Positions 1-12,522 of a stretch of 64,000 nt of DNA are shown one piece after another. The DNA comes from Oscheius dolichura (lineage: Eukaryota > Nematoda > Chromadorea > Rhabditida > Rhabditidae): NCBI GenBank assembly GCA_932521035.1, contig OW051493.1, positions 2,790,001 through 2,854,000 of the forward strand. Reading direction: 5' to 3'. The position numbers and the translations under genes were made by a program. The notes below the pieces were generated by a model. The model was not told where the DNA came from, did not search any database, and was given only the letters and a program-made list of their open reading frames with translations. Position 1 is the first letter of the stretch; each line of letters begins with the position of its first letter.

Positions 1-2868
1 ATTAGCCCCGGGAAGGGAAAACAGTTTAGACCCAGAGGCAGATCCTGTAATCCCCTTGTCCACCGCCAGCGTTTTCTTCGCCTTCTTCTCTCCCTTCAAT
101 GGCAAAAATTAACTGAATTTCGCACCTCAGCCAGCCTAGTGTTGTCTCTATCTCTGTTTTTGCCCACAATACGTCTGCCGCCTAAAAGGGATTTGGAGTC
201 GGCAAGCCGGTCGAGAGTCCTTAGCAAGTATTTTTGGGCGCCGTTAGATTTTTTGGGGGTTTGTCTCGCGTTTTGGGACAGGTGCCTGCCGAAGGGCCCA
301 GTTCTTTAAATCAGTCTGGGCGTCTTCTATTTTCCCAACTCTCAATTGTTTTCAAGGGGTAAAGTTAATTTAGTTAGGAAATTACCTGGCAAAATGAATA
401 AGAGCGGCAACATGTGGCGGGGGCGGGAGCAGCAGCGTTGACGGTTGGCAGTGGACCGGGGGGCGGAGTTTGCGTCGCCCCCCTCGAGGGTCACCAACTG
501 AACTTGATCCCAAAACAACGAGACGACGTTACAACATAGGGGGAGGAGGAGAGGAGACAGTGCCCGAAGGCACGGTGAACGACGTTCGAACGGGCGAAGG
601 ACGGAGGTCAAATGATGATGTGGACAACAAAGGGTACGAGTCGCTTCGCTAGCCGAATTACAGTCGGGGCAACGCCTTGAGGCTAATTGGCACTTTCGGT
701 GGTCTTTTCGTCTGCTCCCAGTTCGGCCAGGCAGCCAGGGAGGACGGCCTCGTCCCTTTGGGGGCAAGCTGAGCGGCCACTACTTCAACTAACACAAATT
801 TAGGGTTCTTTCAAGAGGGCAAGCACCTTCTCTTTCCCCAGGAGGCCGGCTGGCCACCTGACCTGCCAGGGTTACGGTAGCTCTCGGCGAGCTGAGGAGC
901 AGTCGGCTGCCCCGCCCCCTCATTCAGAAACAGCCATGCCAATCATTTGATCTCTGAGACGAAGTCCCCATCACTGACAAAACAATGCCTCCTTGTCCAT
1001 TTCTGAAAACCTATAAACTATACGACCGTCTCCCTTATGTCTCCACCCTACAGAGGTGACGTCTTCCCCAGAAGCACCTGACTTCGGCCGTCCTCTTTTT
1101 ATTTTTATCAGTACATGTGATTTGAGAATATCAATTCGATTAGCTGTGACCAGGAAAAAGAAACGGGAAGAAAAATACAACAACGGACAAAGATTTCAAC
1201 AAAGATGTCAAAGTTCTGATTACTGGCGAAAGATCAAAGGTTCGTAAAACTGCCAGGGAAACTGCTTGCCGGTCAGAAACCTTTTAAGAGGGAAGTCGAA
1301 GAGGTTTGTGGTCGCATCACGGCGAAGAACCACTTGCCCAAGGCTGCTTGTCCCAAATGGCAGCCTCTGCTCCATTTCACTTGACTCGATGCGGTTTCCA
1401 GGCCAAATCACTTCCAGCACCTACCTCTTCATTGACTGCTTCCTAGACAAAAGGAAGAAAGAAGACGTGCTGGGGACGATAAGATGAAACCGAGTACCTC
1501 CGGGGACTGGGCCCCAGGATTACGATCAACTAGTCTCTGTCCTCTATTCGGCTGAGTCACAATTGTTAAAAAGCAAATGATTCCGACCCGAAGCCGGCGA
1601 TATAAGTTAAAGATTCTGAGGGTAATTGAATGGCCGAGCAGAGCCTGTAAAGTTCGTGAGAGAATAAAATATCGGGCCTTCATTAGGTCGAGATGGGCTG
1701 GTCAGCAGTGACGGCAGACGGTCCGGCTCCGGATATGATCCCGTCTCGGTTTCGATTACGTCCTCTGGCCAATGTGACCTTCTCTGATGGAGATCGAACT
1801 TGACATCCCGGGCTCTTCCTTCCGACAGAAGCAGTCGCCGTCCTTTTCCAGACCATAAGGTTTGAAAAATAGTTCTCAAATCAATGCTATGACGTCTCTT
1901 TTTCTTTCTCCTTCGTTTTTTCCATTGTCATGAGATGACCTTCCTGGTGCTCTCTGCTGCGCCCGGCGGCGTCGTCCTATTCCCCACCGATAGGTATTAC
2001 AGCGATTGTCAAGTCATCCGGTTGACAAAGTTTACGAGAGTCTGCTTATTACAGCTCCTTTTTGTCATGGCTGGCACCTCCTCCTCGTTGCCTACTACTC
2101 CGTTTTTAGACAGTGGGTGAGAAGAAGAAGAAACAAAAACGTGTGTGTATGTGTTTCGAACGGGGTTACGCTCTGATCGGACAACAGAAGTGACACGAGG
2201 ACAAGAGCGAGAAAAAACAGCCGCGGAACAGATTTATTTGCGGGTGTGGTGATAAGACGACAAAGAAGACGACGAGTAGAGGAGAGACAAGTAACGCGGA
2301 AGCAGTCGCCAGCAGGGGCAGATCTCTCTCTCTCTCTCTCTGCCTTGGCAATAAATTCGGGATACGGCCAAATCAAACCCTGTGATGAAACGGGCCAGTC
2401 GATAGCGGTGGAAGCCGAAGCCGATGGACGAGAGGATCTTTTTGAAACAGTAATAAAAGGAATGCCCTTCGAGAGTTTATTGGAATCTCATCAAAATTGC
2501 AGCCTCTGAGTTGACCAGGGAGGTGGCACACGGCCCTGATGTCCTCCTTGGAGAGGAGAGGGCCGGCCATACGCCGGGGGGTGCTTTGCTGATGAGGTCA
2601 GCAGATGCCTGCTCGATGCCAGTGTCTGCTAGGCATACGGTCCTTTGACAAAGTTGTCCCTTGCCGTCGTCCAGTCAGCCGGTCTGCTCTCCCATTTCCC
2701 AACCTTCTCTAAAACTGTTCGTTCCGTGTTGTTCTAATGCTGGTATGGTCTCTACCAGTGAATTGAGCAATAATCGGACGCTTTTTCTCAAGGTAAATGG
2801 TGTCTGATGCTAGCAATTGACACAAAAGACAAGCTGACCGACGGTTTCCCCGAGAAGAAGCTTCGAAA
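1..2868. other. Intergenic, no supportable gene
   Basis: I see no exon chain with convincing splice borders here. The open frames on both strands lack recognisable domains and look like chance frames in GC-rich DNA. A short CT microsatellite lies at about 2325-2341. Confidence 0.5.
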
Positions 2869-3193
2869 ATGACTGGAAACGATGAACTCGCTCCTCCTCT
2901 CAATTTGGAAACTGTTGGCTTTATTCATTTGGATAAATGTTCTTTCTATAACGGCCAGCAAGACGACGAGTCTCGCTTTCGTTGCGTCACGTTTTTCTCC
3001 GTTTCTCGCGTTAATTTTGTCCGCATTGTACTTTAGATGGCATCGCTTCAACGGGAATTTTCTTCTTTTTCTCCCTATTTTGTGGACAAAAAGTTATGTT
3101 TCAGTCCGGATGCCATTGGCACGCGGGTACAAACGTTCAGGGAAACAGGCCACACAAACTATAGAAACACCGGCTGGGGGACTGACAGAGTGA
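2869..3193 (+). CDS. Possible small two-exon protein, unknown function
   Basis: Two exons (2869-2990 and 3037-3193) join in frame over a 46-bp intron that starts GTTTTTC and ends CTTTAG. The product is about 92 residues: an acidic first half (MTGNDELAPP at the start), a short hydrophobic stretch around residues 48-55 (FLLFLPILW), and a basic, Thr-rich tail ending GGLTE. An in-frame TGA lies upstream of the ATG. I recognise no family. Other frames through the same stretch are also open, so this may be chance. Confidence 0.33.
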
Positions 3194-3315
3194 GGTTCTT
3201 CCCTTCGTTTTGGGGCATTCCCCTAGGTAGATTTCTTTATATTTATTGTATACTGTAGCATATAAACAGGTAAAAATACATCCAGACACAGGATCACATA
3301 CCTACGAGAAGAGAT

Positions 3316-3978
3316 CTACGGGAAGGGGACACCCCTCAATTCCTCGGTGATAACATCCATCTGGCGGATATCCGTGAAGAGGAACGAGTTGCATCTGATC
3401 TTATAGAACTTGATATGGTAGAGGATGTCCTCCACCAGCTCCTCGTGGTACCAGAAGCGCTGTTCCATGTTACACTTCAGACTAATCTCCCAGCGACTGT
3501 TGGCCGGCGAGACCTGAACATCAGCCGTTGATTTGGGGGAGAAGGAACGCTTACATAGAGGAAGGGATCGCCTCCAAAGAAAGACGAGAAGGAGGTGACC
3601 ATTGTCATGTTGTGGCCGGGCAGGGGATCACAGGAGAAGTTCGTCGTTGCCAGTCCCTTTTCCATGGGAGGAGTGAATCTGAATAGTTGAAGCTTGTTAG
3701 AGGGGCAGACGGCCGGTTTTAGAGCTTCGGCTCTTAAAATATCCAATTTTTATACTGAAGACGAATCCCTTCCAGAAAAACGCACATGGTTATGCCGGCC
3801 TTGGTGGTGGCGGTGTCCTGTTGGAACTGAGAGAGTGGCTCACAGCCTAAAGAGCCATCGTATCCTCCGGGCAGATAAGATAGGAACCTGAGGGGGTCGG
3901 AGTGGTCTCTGTGAGGTCTCCTTCCTTTATATCGAATCCAAGAGCAAAGGGGACGAGCGCCATAATGAGCGGGAGCAT
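3316..3978 (-). CDS. Small secreted orphan protein
   Basis: The chosen ATG (3978) gives a hydrophobic signal peptide, MLPLIMALVPFALG. A short acidic Thr/Pro linker and a compact domain with several cysteines (GCEP, AVCPS, FSCDP, LKCNM, IRCNS) follow. Exons were joined over short introns; the clearest is a ~50-bp intron at about 3510-3560 (GTAAGC...TTCAG), giving FLYVSPANSRWEISLKC. The protein ends ELRGVPFP at TAG 3316-3318 and is about 190 residues. The internal joins near 3760-3890 are less certain. It is probably exported or extracellular; no family is recognised. It is transcribed away from its small neighbour at 4296. Confidence 0.5.
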
Positions 3979-4295
3979 GCCGGCAGACTGTTCCCATGGC
4001 CGTCCTCCCCTGCCTTTTCCGAAACAAACAATATTGTCACAGCCGGGCCATCATTGTCCCCCGTCTTCCTCTTGTGAAAGCTTGAACAAAACAAACAGAA
4101 CAATATATATGATTCCATTTTATTTTTAACCAGGAACAAACGAACGAAAAAAGGAAGAGTTGCAGACTTGGCAACGTGTCTCTCTGTCTACATGGGACAT
4201 AATTAGACGGACAATGGTAGTAGAGACGGGAATTCCCACGACGAAGTGATGAAAAGGGAGGATAAATGAGAGGGAGGACGGATGAGACCGGCATT

Positions 4296-4794
4296 ATGAG
4301 GCTGCCTCTGCGTCTGCTCTGGCTGCTGGTTACAGCATGGGCCTGTAGGTCCTCCAAGACACCCGAGTTGCAGTAAGTCGGACATTCTTCCTGAGCCGGG
4401 TTGCTCGGGGCCGGTTATTTAAAAATGGGCGGAATCCCAGTTTTTGACAATATTACGGAGAGTAACAGGACGACTGCCAGTTTCTCGGGCCGGGGTGCAG
4501 TTCCCGCCGGCAACCTCGGAGAGGGCGGACGGGGTTTCTTTCGAAATCCCCAAGATGGAAGGGGGACAGCTCCTGCTCTGTGCCGGGGCCATAGATTCCG
4601 AAACGATCTCGTCTGTTACAGAGACGCCCTCTCTGTCAACAACCCTCGAGTAAACGCCAGGATAATAGTGGAGTGGGACAGCGGTAAGTGTCTTCTCCCT
4701 GTGTCTTCTATCTGTTCCCTCTGTCCTTCCCTTGTAATTTTCAGACTACGGCAAGTTCCAAATAATTTATTATCACAGTTTTGCAGTGGATTAA
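4296..4794 (+). CDS. Small secreted orphan protein
   Basis: Three exons are proposed: 4296-4372, 4481-4683 and 4745-4794. The first encodes a textbook signal peptide (MRLPLRLLWLLVTAWAC) and ends at GTAAGT. The last join uses GTAAGTG...TTTTCAG and gives the C-terminus DYGKFQIIYYHSFAVD. The mature part is about 95 residues, with a Gly/Arg-rich first half and two cysteines. The exon 2 start rests on frame alone: an earlier acceptor at 4440 would bring an early stop. Function is unknown. It converges tail to tail on the aquaporin, only 46 bp apart. Confidence 0.5.
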
Positions 4795-4840
4795 AGGACA
4801 CGTGTTGAGCTTGAGAAGATGAACCTGAACCGAGTCCATT

Positions 4841-5865
4841 TCAGAGTTTAGCCGGACAACAAGACCTGTAAATAAGAGCAGCAGCTGTGCAGCCCGTAGC
4901 GGGGCCAACATAGTAGATCCAGTGGTAAGACCACTTCAGACCAGAGACAGAAAACATGGCGGCGACCATCTGCGGACCGAAGGAGCGGGCCGGGTTCATT
5001 GAGGCTGATATATTCGCCCTAGATTTCTCCATTCTGCCTCGAGAGGATGGAGGGAACTCACGTGGAGAGGATGTCCGCCGAGTGGGCCATGCCGATGGCG
5101 AGCGGGGCCATGGAATTGTTCTCCACGTCGACGGCAGTCATCAGGACGACGGTCATCAACACGAAGGATGTTGTTACCTCGGCCAAGAAAGCCTAAAAAG
5201 ACCTTTTTTTCCAGAAATGGAGGACAAACCTGGTACATTTCGGCCGAGCCCGGCACCGTCGCTCCTCCTTGGATCTCCTTATACACGCCGTTTTGTAATA
5301 AAGCCTGAAATTCACCTGCTCTCTTCTTTAAATGGGAGCTGTTCCTTACCCGTACAATAAATGCCCCGATAAACCCGCCTCCCAGTTGGCTAAACACGTA
5401 GACGATGGCCTGGAGGAGGGGCATCTTCCCGGCGACGAAGATTCCCACCGTAATTGCTGGGTTGAAGACGGCCCCGCTGAATAGACCCCTCCTTTGAAGG
5501 ATGGCTGTCTCTCTACCTGACTCTTGCAAAAGAACAGGCCATTATGAATATTGTCAGCCCGTGGGCCAGGGCGGAATGAAGGATCCCGTCTTGTCCTATG
5601 GCTGCCTGGGCCTGCATACTTCCTACAAATGACGGCTGTCTCCCTCGAGGAGGAGCAGAAGGAACCCACCACAAAAGACGAATATACAGTCGGCAAGGAA
5701 CTCGGCAGCACATTTCACGAATAGAGAATATGGTCTGTCTCGGGGTTTTGTCATCTAAAAATGAAGAAAATATAACAGGCAATAGGACGGGCAGACCTCT
5801 TCTGGCTTCCGGTAGTCATTCCAGGAAGGGGAGGACGAGGCGCTGGGCGGCGGCGCGGGGTCCAT
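4841..5865 (-). CDS. Aquaporin (orthodox water channel type)
   Basis: This is a six-TM MIP-family channel of about 265 residues with both half-helix motifs: [10 protein letters not shown] (first NPA) and [10 protein letters not shown] (second NPA). The residue after the second NPA-Arg is Ser, not the Asp typical of aquaglyceroporins, which points to a water-selective channel. The first helix, [16 protein letters not shown], is rebuilt by removing a 47-bp intron. Further short introns follow ARV, IVR, MYQ and LST. The likely start, ATG 5865 ([10 protein letters not shown]), directly follows AAATTTCAG, either a spliced-leader acceptor or the 3' end of a cis intron. In the latter case a 5' exon (6105-6441) would extend the N-terminus. 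It should mediate water permeation of epithelia or cuticle-linked cells; the tissue cannot be told. Confidence 0.88.
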
Positions 5866-6104
5866 CTGAAATTTCCTCTACTGCGGCGGAGGACAAGTCC
5901 GTAGCGTTCCACACTAATCCTATTTAAAACGCCACTCTTTCCTGATAAGAAATTGAAGCCACTATGTTCTGGATGACATAATTTATCCAATAGATAAGGG
6001 CGTCCCCCGGTGGCTTGCTCGGGGGTGTGGCTGGATGATAATTAATTACTACAAAGGATAACCACCAAGAAGGGGAAGAGTGTTCCACAAAGTACAGGGG
6101 AGAT

Positions 6105-6420
6105 CACTGACCTGAATAGAAGTACTGGGGGTGCTGGACGGGCTGCTCGATCGAGACACGTGTTCTAACGGAGATGTCAACATCTTCCTCTGCCCTCCCG
6201 AACGGATGCCCAGGGGTAATGTTTCAATTGATCGCCGACTTCCGGAAAAGGGGTGAGGGTGGCCATCTCTCGGCTGCACGGGTGGACGGCGAATCACATG
6301 GCCTGGTAGACGAGGAAGGAAGCCATTTTTTGTCGGCATGACCACGTTGTCGACCTTTGTAGTCCCGGTGCAGTGGGTAACCTTGTTGTGCAGCTGATGC
6401 TCTTCTTGTAGTTGCTCCAT
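6105..6420 (-). other. Possible upstream exon of the aquaporin gene
   Basis: An open minus-strand stretch begins MEQLQEEHQLHNKV and ends SSTPSTSIQ at a good donor (CAG|GTCAGT, about 6105). A 240-bp intron would then reach the TTTCAG in front of the aquaporin ATG in phase 0, giving a ~105-residue Ser/Pro/basic cytoplasmic extension. Equally it could be untranslated or chance. There is no homology that I recognise. Confidence 0.3.
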
Positions 6421-6584
6421 GATTACAACAAAGTGTTTCAATTATTTTTGACGGATTTACCAAGGGTCGGATACTCTCCTTGCGATGACAACACTGTCCG
6501 TACAAAGGCGAGGCCGGTCGAAAAATGGCGCAATTAAATACTATTATTTATAATGACACATGAAAGACAATAAAACATGGTTGA

Positions 6585-7050
6585 TCAAATGTCGTCCTTC
6601 TCTTTCTCAAGCTGCTTGGCTTTACCACGAGTAGACTTCGAAACATAATCCGGAGGACAGAGATACCCAACAATGTAGCGGCGCCCAACCATCTCTCCCA
6701 CGAAGAACCAACAAAGAACCTAAAACAAGCAATTTATACTTCAAAAGAAATTACCTCAATGAACACAGCGGTATAGACCATTCCCTCACGAATAGTGTAC
6801 TGGTTATAGGCTTTAGTTTCAATGCTCTTAATTACTTTAGCAAAATCTTTTTTGATCGCAGGCCAATCTGCCTGCTTCGGCGGAGCAAGTTCATGCTTCC
6901 ATACTGCCTTCAAAATGGCAATACGCCGAGGAAATTGAGCCTGAAAAATTAGCTGAATAATAAATACAACAAAGCTACCTTTTGATGACGATAAAGGACA
7001 CCGCCAATGTTAGCGAGCTTCTCGAGCGTGTTCATCTGGCGAGTAGCCAT
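6585..7050 (-). CDS. ATP5MG: Mitochondrial ATP synthase subunit g
   Basis: Three exons (7050-6979, 6940-6755, 6719-6585) with 35-38-bp introns encode about 131 residues, close to metazoan subunit g. The start is MATRQMNTLEKLANIGGV. A basic segment (PRRIAILKAVWKHELAPP) follows, then the single C-terminal membrane helix around YTAVFIEVLCWFFVGEMVG with the family's GxxxG-like glycines, and the tail ends EKEKDDI. Subunit g sits in the Fo membrane sector and supports ATP synthase dimerisation and cristae shape. The ATG directly follows CTGTTTTCAG, a likely trans-splice site. It lies 236 bp downstream of the LDL-receptor-like gene on the same strand. Confidence 0.9.
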
Positions 7051-7236
7051 CTGAAAACAGCTAGTTGATGCAAGAATAACGGCAACGGGAATAACACGTA
7101 CTACTTAGTTCCAAAGAAACACTGACAAAGCCATGCCAAAACAAAAAGGGAAGGCAAATCTAACAATTACTACAAATACTTCGGCAATTTGCAATGCCAA
7201 GGCATACAAACAACTTTTTTTTTTGCATATAAAACT

Positions 7237-7242
7237 TTTATT
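7237..7242 (-). terminator. Poly(A) signal AATAAA for the receptor gene
   Basis: AATAAA on the minus strand lies 45-50 bp beyond the receptor stop codon and upstream of the ATP synthase g start. That is the arrangement expected between two co-oriented genes. Confidence 0.6.
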
Positions 7243-7286
7243 CAAACTAAAATGTTCAAAATAAAACTATGAAAATAATGTACATG

Positions 7287-10200
7287 TTATTTTAATTGTG
7301 TCGAATCATTCCATGTAAGGCTCGACTCGCTGATGGATGTTCTTCTTGTCGGAGGGTTCTCTGTATACATTGGATTGTTGAATGTCACAATAGGATGAAC
7401 GGAAGGTGATCCGGCCTCGCTCGCTTCTGCAGGGGCATGGGAAAACCGGCTCGTAGATGCAGAAAGACGTGATGGTAATGTTTGCAGTTTTGATTTCACA
7501 TTGTCCACAATAGGGCGAAGGCCAGAAAGATCAGTTGCTTCTATATGAGCCAGAGTTGTTCTTGTAAACTGATTGACCCTCCTGCTCTTCTGGTAAAGGA
7601 AGGCGAAAGCAACGACCATCAGGGCAAAGATGAAGAAGAGGAACCAAAAGACGGTCCATCCTGAGGATCCATTGTCATCCTCTTTCACCAGTGGCTTAGC
7701 ATGAGGATCGGAGATTTCACAGCGTTCGCCCGTAAACGAAGCCGCACAGCTGGAAGCATTTGTATAAATTCAATCATAATCTAACACAAACCTGCAACTG
7801 ATCCGCTTGAGACTGTCATGGATCATGGTCTTCGAACATTGGCCACCATTTAGGCATGCGATGCCTTTCGAGCAAAGATCCTCCATATAGGCAGTGCCAA
7901 TGTACGAGTCGCCAGCATCAACAACAGCTGCTTTTCTGGGAATGCATGTTTCTTCTTCGTATTTGTAGTTTTCAGGGCAGACACACTGGGCTTTCAATGT
8001 GCCTGGTTCAGAGCCGGGAATTGATACACACATCCACTGGCATGACTTGGCAATTGCATCACAGGGATTAACTGAAGGCATCACCTGGAAGAGATATGAA
8101 TAAATGTGGCCATAAAATCTTACTCACCTGATAATCCTGATGCTTGATCGCGAGTCCCATAGGGAATTGTCTGAAGGAATGCAGCGTCTGAGCTAAGGCG
8201 TGGTGGCTGCTGATTTCCACCGACTTCAGGCTCTCCGTTCCCCAGTCGGACCAATACAAATAGCCATCGAAATATTTGAGGTCGAAGGGATGGTGAACTC
8301 CTCGGCTGACGACAACATGGCGCTCCTTCGTCTTCAGGTTGATCTTCTCAATAGATGTTGTTGAAAAGTCAGCATAATAGACGTCATCTGTGATAGGGTC
8401 GATGGCCACGCCCTGAGGCTCCTCCAATTTGTTGTCGAGCAGTATTCTGGCCTAAACATTCGAATATTCAAGCCAAGAACAATAAATACATCGGATCCAT
8501 CCATATTCGCTATCATGATCTTGTGTTTGCGGTTGTACAATTCGATCCAAACCATTTTTCCAGCGGTTGGATGCAGGGCTAAACCGCGGTACGTCTGCCT
8601 CTTCGCGGCATCTCCGGCTACATCAGGATTGCCAGCAATGATCCTCTTGCAAAACAGACCATTAGCAGTGCAGACGTAGATTCCTGGCTTCTTTGCGGGA
8701 TCTAAAACCAGAGAATAAAATATTAAAAAACAATCAATGGCTTGCATTTTTGGGTGTAATAAATGTTTCCTCCGATATGGTCGACTGCGATATTTTCGAT
8801 GCCCATGATGTTTTGACGAAGGATTTTCTCGGTACCGTTAACGATAGCAGCCTAAAAGTGAAATAACATCGTTATCAAAATAAAGATTACCAGCTCTCCT
8901 TCTGAGCTACGGAATGACTGAGTAAGACTCATGTAGATGGTGTCATCATGGTGATTGTAATCAATCATCCTCGCAGAGCCATGCGATCCTTCTGCTTTCA
9001 GCTGTGTGTAACCGTCGTTCGAATGTGCTGGATCGTAAAGCGGCATACTTCTGACCTAAACCAGTGAATTTCATTCCTTCAACGAAGTAGCACTTACCGA
9101 AGATCCAAAGGCTAGTAAAATATGCCCGTCATCATTCTTCTCGACGCGGCAGGAATGAGCATCTTTACCGAGGAGATATTTCGGCGCACAGTAACAGTTG
9201 TATCCCTGCTCGCTGCTTCTGCAAAAGTGCTGACATCTTTTGGCCTCTTCTGTTTGGCAATGGTCTATGGAAGAGCATGTTTGTCCGTCATCATTCAGCG
9301 TAGCTCCGTTTGGACAATAGCACTCGCCACCTAGAAGTTCCTCTATTTGCTGATACTAAATGAAACAAACCGAAAGCAGTTAAACGGCATTTATAACCAC
9401 AACCGCGAGTAGTACAATCATGGCATTTCTTCTCGCCTTCGTCGTCACCATGAGGACAGTCGGGTGTGCCATCGCAAGTTCGGCTTAAAGCAAGGCATTT
9501 GCCGGATTCTAAAAACGCGCCAGTTATAATCATAACGAGATATCTCAACCTCCTTCACAGCGGTATTCATCGTTTTTGCATAAAGCATTGTTGGACTGTA
9601 CATCGCGTTCCTCATCCGCTCCGTCGCAATTGTGTTCATCAGATCCATCTGCGCAATCTGCAGCGCCATCACAAATCCAGTAGGACGGAATGCAAACGTC
9701 GTCACTAGCACATTTCTTATGTCCGAAAGTACATAGACTACTGGATGGTGCCGACAGTAGGTTTGTTGAAGGGTCAACAGATTTGTGACAACCCTCTTCA
9801 TCATCGCCATCCGGGCAGTCCTAAGCTGACATTATTTGAAGAACGGCGCTCGAAAGTACCTTTACTGAGTCACAGATTGCTGTCTCACTTAGACATTGTC
9901 CACCAGTTTTGCATAGATGCTTGGGGGAACTGCATTCCTCGTCTGTGTTGTAATACTGGGGCGCGTCGCTTTGTCTCCTAAAAGAATATTACCTAGATGC
10001 TGCAATGCCAGCTAAAACCTCAGATGGGAAAGATCCACATTTTCGCACGAATGTTCATCGTGGCCATCAGGGCAGTCTGCTTCTCCATCGCATTTGAAGG
10101 CTTCCGCGATGCACGATCCATCTCGGCACATCATCATTCCCGCTCGACAGTGGTGCAGGTAGTTACAATTCTGCTCGTCAGTTCCATCCGAACAATCTGA

Positions 10201-10616
10201 AAATATCAAGTCACCTAACTTTCTCAAATCAAATACCTGCGATGTTGTCACATTGCCATTCCAAAGGAATACATTTGGAGTTGCGGCAAGCAAATTCTGT
10301 GCTCGAGTTGCACGAAAAAGACTCAGCATCCTGTAAATAGAAATTAAAAACTGGGTAAAATGGCGATCTTCATGATTGCTGTATTTTGATGATAGGTTAC
10401 TCTGCCTTTTATTTGTACTAATAATCACATCATTGTAAGGCGAAGTGCAGAATATCGTTGTCCTTCGATTTTGTCAGAAATCACTTGAGCAAACAAAAAC
10501 GCCGTGATCATAATTTCATACGCTCTCTTAGGAGCAGTATAATAATTCGCTCATTGTAACAGTGTAAATAAACGTACCTTGAGAGCTAGCGAAATAATGA
10601 GTAGGATGAAGAACAT
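7287..10616 (-). CDS. LDL-receptor family endocytic receptor, RME-2/yolk-receptor-like
   Basis: A multi-exon type I membrane receptor of roughly 900-950 residues. The order is: signal peptide ([13 protein letters not shown]); several LDLa modules with the CxDGxDE...C signature ([46 protein letters not shown]); EGF-like modules (about 9050-9340); a YWTD beta-propeller ([21 protein letters not shown]; about 8070-9050); an EGF-like module (FTGERCE); a membrane helix ([20 protein letters not shown]); and a ~100-residue tail with an FNNPMY motif, the FxNPxY clathrin internalisation signal. Single-propeller architecture and size match nematode RME-2, which takes up vitellogenin into oocytes. Ligand and tissue are inferred. 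One LDLa join near 10010 is uncertain. Confidence 0.88.
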
Positions 10617-11721
10617 GACGGGCGAGAAGATTCAGCACACGAAGCAGCTGCTTTAGGCCAAAAAGGTGTGACTCCTTTCTTTTTCTCGAAAAAATAATCA
10701 AGGACGCCACGAAGGCGCCACTTTGGACATTTGAATACGATCTTCCCTGCCCGATAATTCTAGAGCATTTTCTTCACCCTGTATCGTTCAAAAGGAAGAA
10801 CCGATTGTTTTTATGATGGAGGATGAGCCTTGAGAGAGAGTATACGAGCTAATAATTGTACTAGTATTGGCATAAATGCAAGAATTGGCATTCGGCTACG
10901 AGCTGGCCGTTCTCAACGGCATAGAGAAGGAGATCGTGGGCAAACTACAGCTGAAAAAGAGCTGGGCCAGTGGAGAGAATACTGATAGCCGATGATATCT
11001 TCTTGAACAGAAACAATCAGTCGCTGAAGAAGATGACCATCCTTGTCGTTGAAGAAGGCCCGCCATAAGTCGGAAGAGATATTTCACCGTGGCTAATAGT
11101 TTTCACGATTTCCTTCCCTTCGCAATGCCCCACATTCTCCCCTCCGAAATTCCCATCCCCGCATGGTGGCACTGCTTTATCCTCTCCTCCGGCTAACCGT
11201 ACTGTTGATACGACGGCATCCCAGGCCTCGGTGGATTCTTGTGTTATTAGGTGCCTCGTGTGGGTTAATAGATTTAGTTGTGGCATTCAGAGAGAATCTC
11301 CCTGCCTAATAGCAAAAGCGGAAGCGGGGGGAACGCAGGCGATCCTCTTTGAATGCGACAACTCCTTGGTTACTTCGAACACATTCGCTATTCTCTCCAG
11401 CTCTCTTTCACCAGGCCATTTACACGAAACTGTCCTTGGTCTGCCCTGACTGCAGTATTATTTCCGTGACAAATAACGCGAGGGCACGGGGCAGGCCACG
11501 GGCAGTCTCGTGTACACGGGGCCATAAGCGTGAACACGGCCTCCTTCAGTTATTTCCACTTCTAAAACGAGCAAACACAACAAATTCTCGGACACAAATC
11601 CGAGAAAGGACTTGTACGCCTATCACAAAAGGGGGAGGGATCCTGTGGTGCTTTGGTGAGGGTATCCAGATCGTCGTCTTATCACAGACGGTGGCGTCTC
11701 TTGCCCACAGCTTTCATCCAT
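10617..11721. other. Intergenic, nothing recognised
   Basis: Upstream flank of the receptor gene. It grades from AT-rich to GC-rich DNA; no exon chain was found. Confidence 0.5.
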
Positions 11722-12260
11722 CTAGCAGGCGACAAAGAGAGACTCTTCTACGGTGTCTGTCCGCTCTCCCTGGCCATCCAAGAGTCCTCCCGGTGCAGCA
11801 CTGGCTATGTGGCATCCCGCAGTCCTGTTGTCCAGTCCTGAAACAGAATGTTATCAGCATCCAGGCGAGATTTATGTTTCCGATAGTATCTTTAGGCCAG
11901 CTCTTATGACATTCCAACGGGAATTCCGTTTCACCCACCTTTTCCTTTTCTCATCTCCTGATCCTCCTGTCCAATCGGATTGGCCTTCAACGTGTCCTGA
12001 CGTGTCGACGGCTACAAGAGTGGCCGGAACTAGAACTCTCTGGATGCGATCCTCTCGTCCGGAGAATGGGCCGCCTCTTCTCTTGGGGAATGCCCAGGTA
12101 TTGGAGTAGCCTGTAACCGGTGTCCTTTCCTCTCTTTCCGACAGGCTTCTGGCTTCTTTTCTTCATTTCCTCCAGAACAAGACGTCGTCCTCTTGTGGGT
12201 GGAGAAGACAGATGAAAGAATTCTTGTGTAGGGTGGGGGACGCAGTTGTTCCTGGGCATC
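11722..12260 (-). CDS. Coding-like exons of an unidentified gene (3' end)
   Basis: Two minus-strand exons join well: 12011-11939 (PSTRQDTLKANPIGQEDQ...) and 11837-11722 (GLDNRTAGCHIASAAPGG...ESLFVAC, then TAG), using a GTGGGT donor and a TGTTTCAG acceptor in matching phase. Upstream, 12258-12030 is open after a TTTTTTTCAG and reads as a Lys/Glu/Pro-rich stretch (DAQEQLRPPPYTRILSS...), but I could not find a donor joining it in phase. The polar composition suggests a cytoplasmic tail or disordered region. The gene's 5' part is unresolved. Confidence 0.35.
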
Positions 12261-12339
12261 CTGAAAAAAAGTTTATTTAAGAGTCACAGGTACATGTACA
12301 CTATTTCAGAAACATAATGGCAGCGAGTTGACTTTTAGT

Positions 12340-12522
12340 TCAAGAGGGTGAGCGTGAGCCATAAGAAATCAAAAATACACCGCCGAGCCACCAGAGAAGA
12401 ACAATGTTAGACCAGTTCCAGTATGCCCCTTGAGCAGCTTGCAAACGTAAATGGGCATACTGGCGCAGAAAGCTACCGGCGACGTTCTTTTCGTGTGTCT
12501 CTCTTTTCACGCCGAGTTTCAC
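12340..12522 (-). CDS. Open frame with one possible membrane helix
   Basis: A minus-strand frame reads KLGVKRETHEK...GSFLRQYAHLRLQ, then a hydrophobic segment WNWSNIVLLWWLGGVFLISYG, then a short tail. It could be a small membrane protein or an exon of the gene ending at 11722. The other two frames over the same bases are also open, so confidence is low. Confidence 0.25.
   Translation of the reverse strand: MKLGVKRETHEKNVAGSFLRQYAHLRLQAAQGAYWNWSNIVLLWWLGGVFLISYGSRSPS

Noticed and set aside
342-767. 141-codon minus-strand open frame
   Set aside because: No start context, no domain, composition follows the GC-rich background, and no supporting splice structure.
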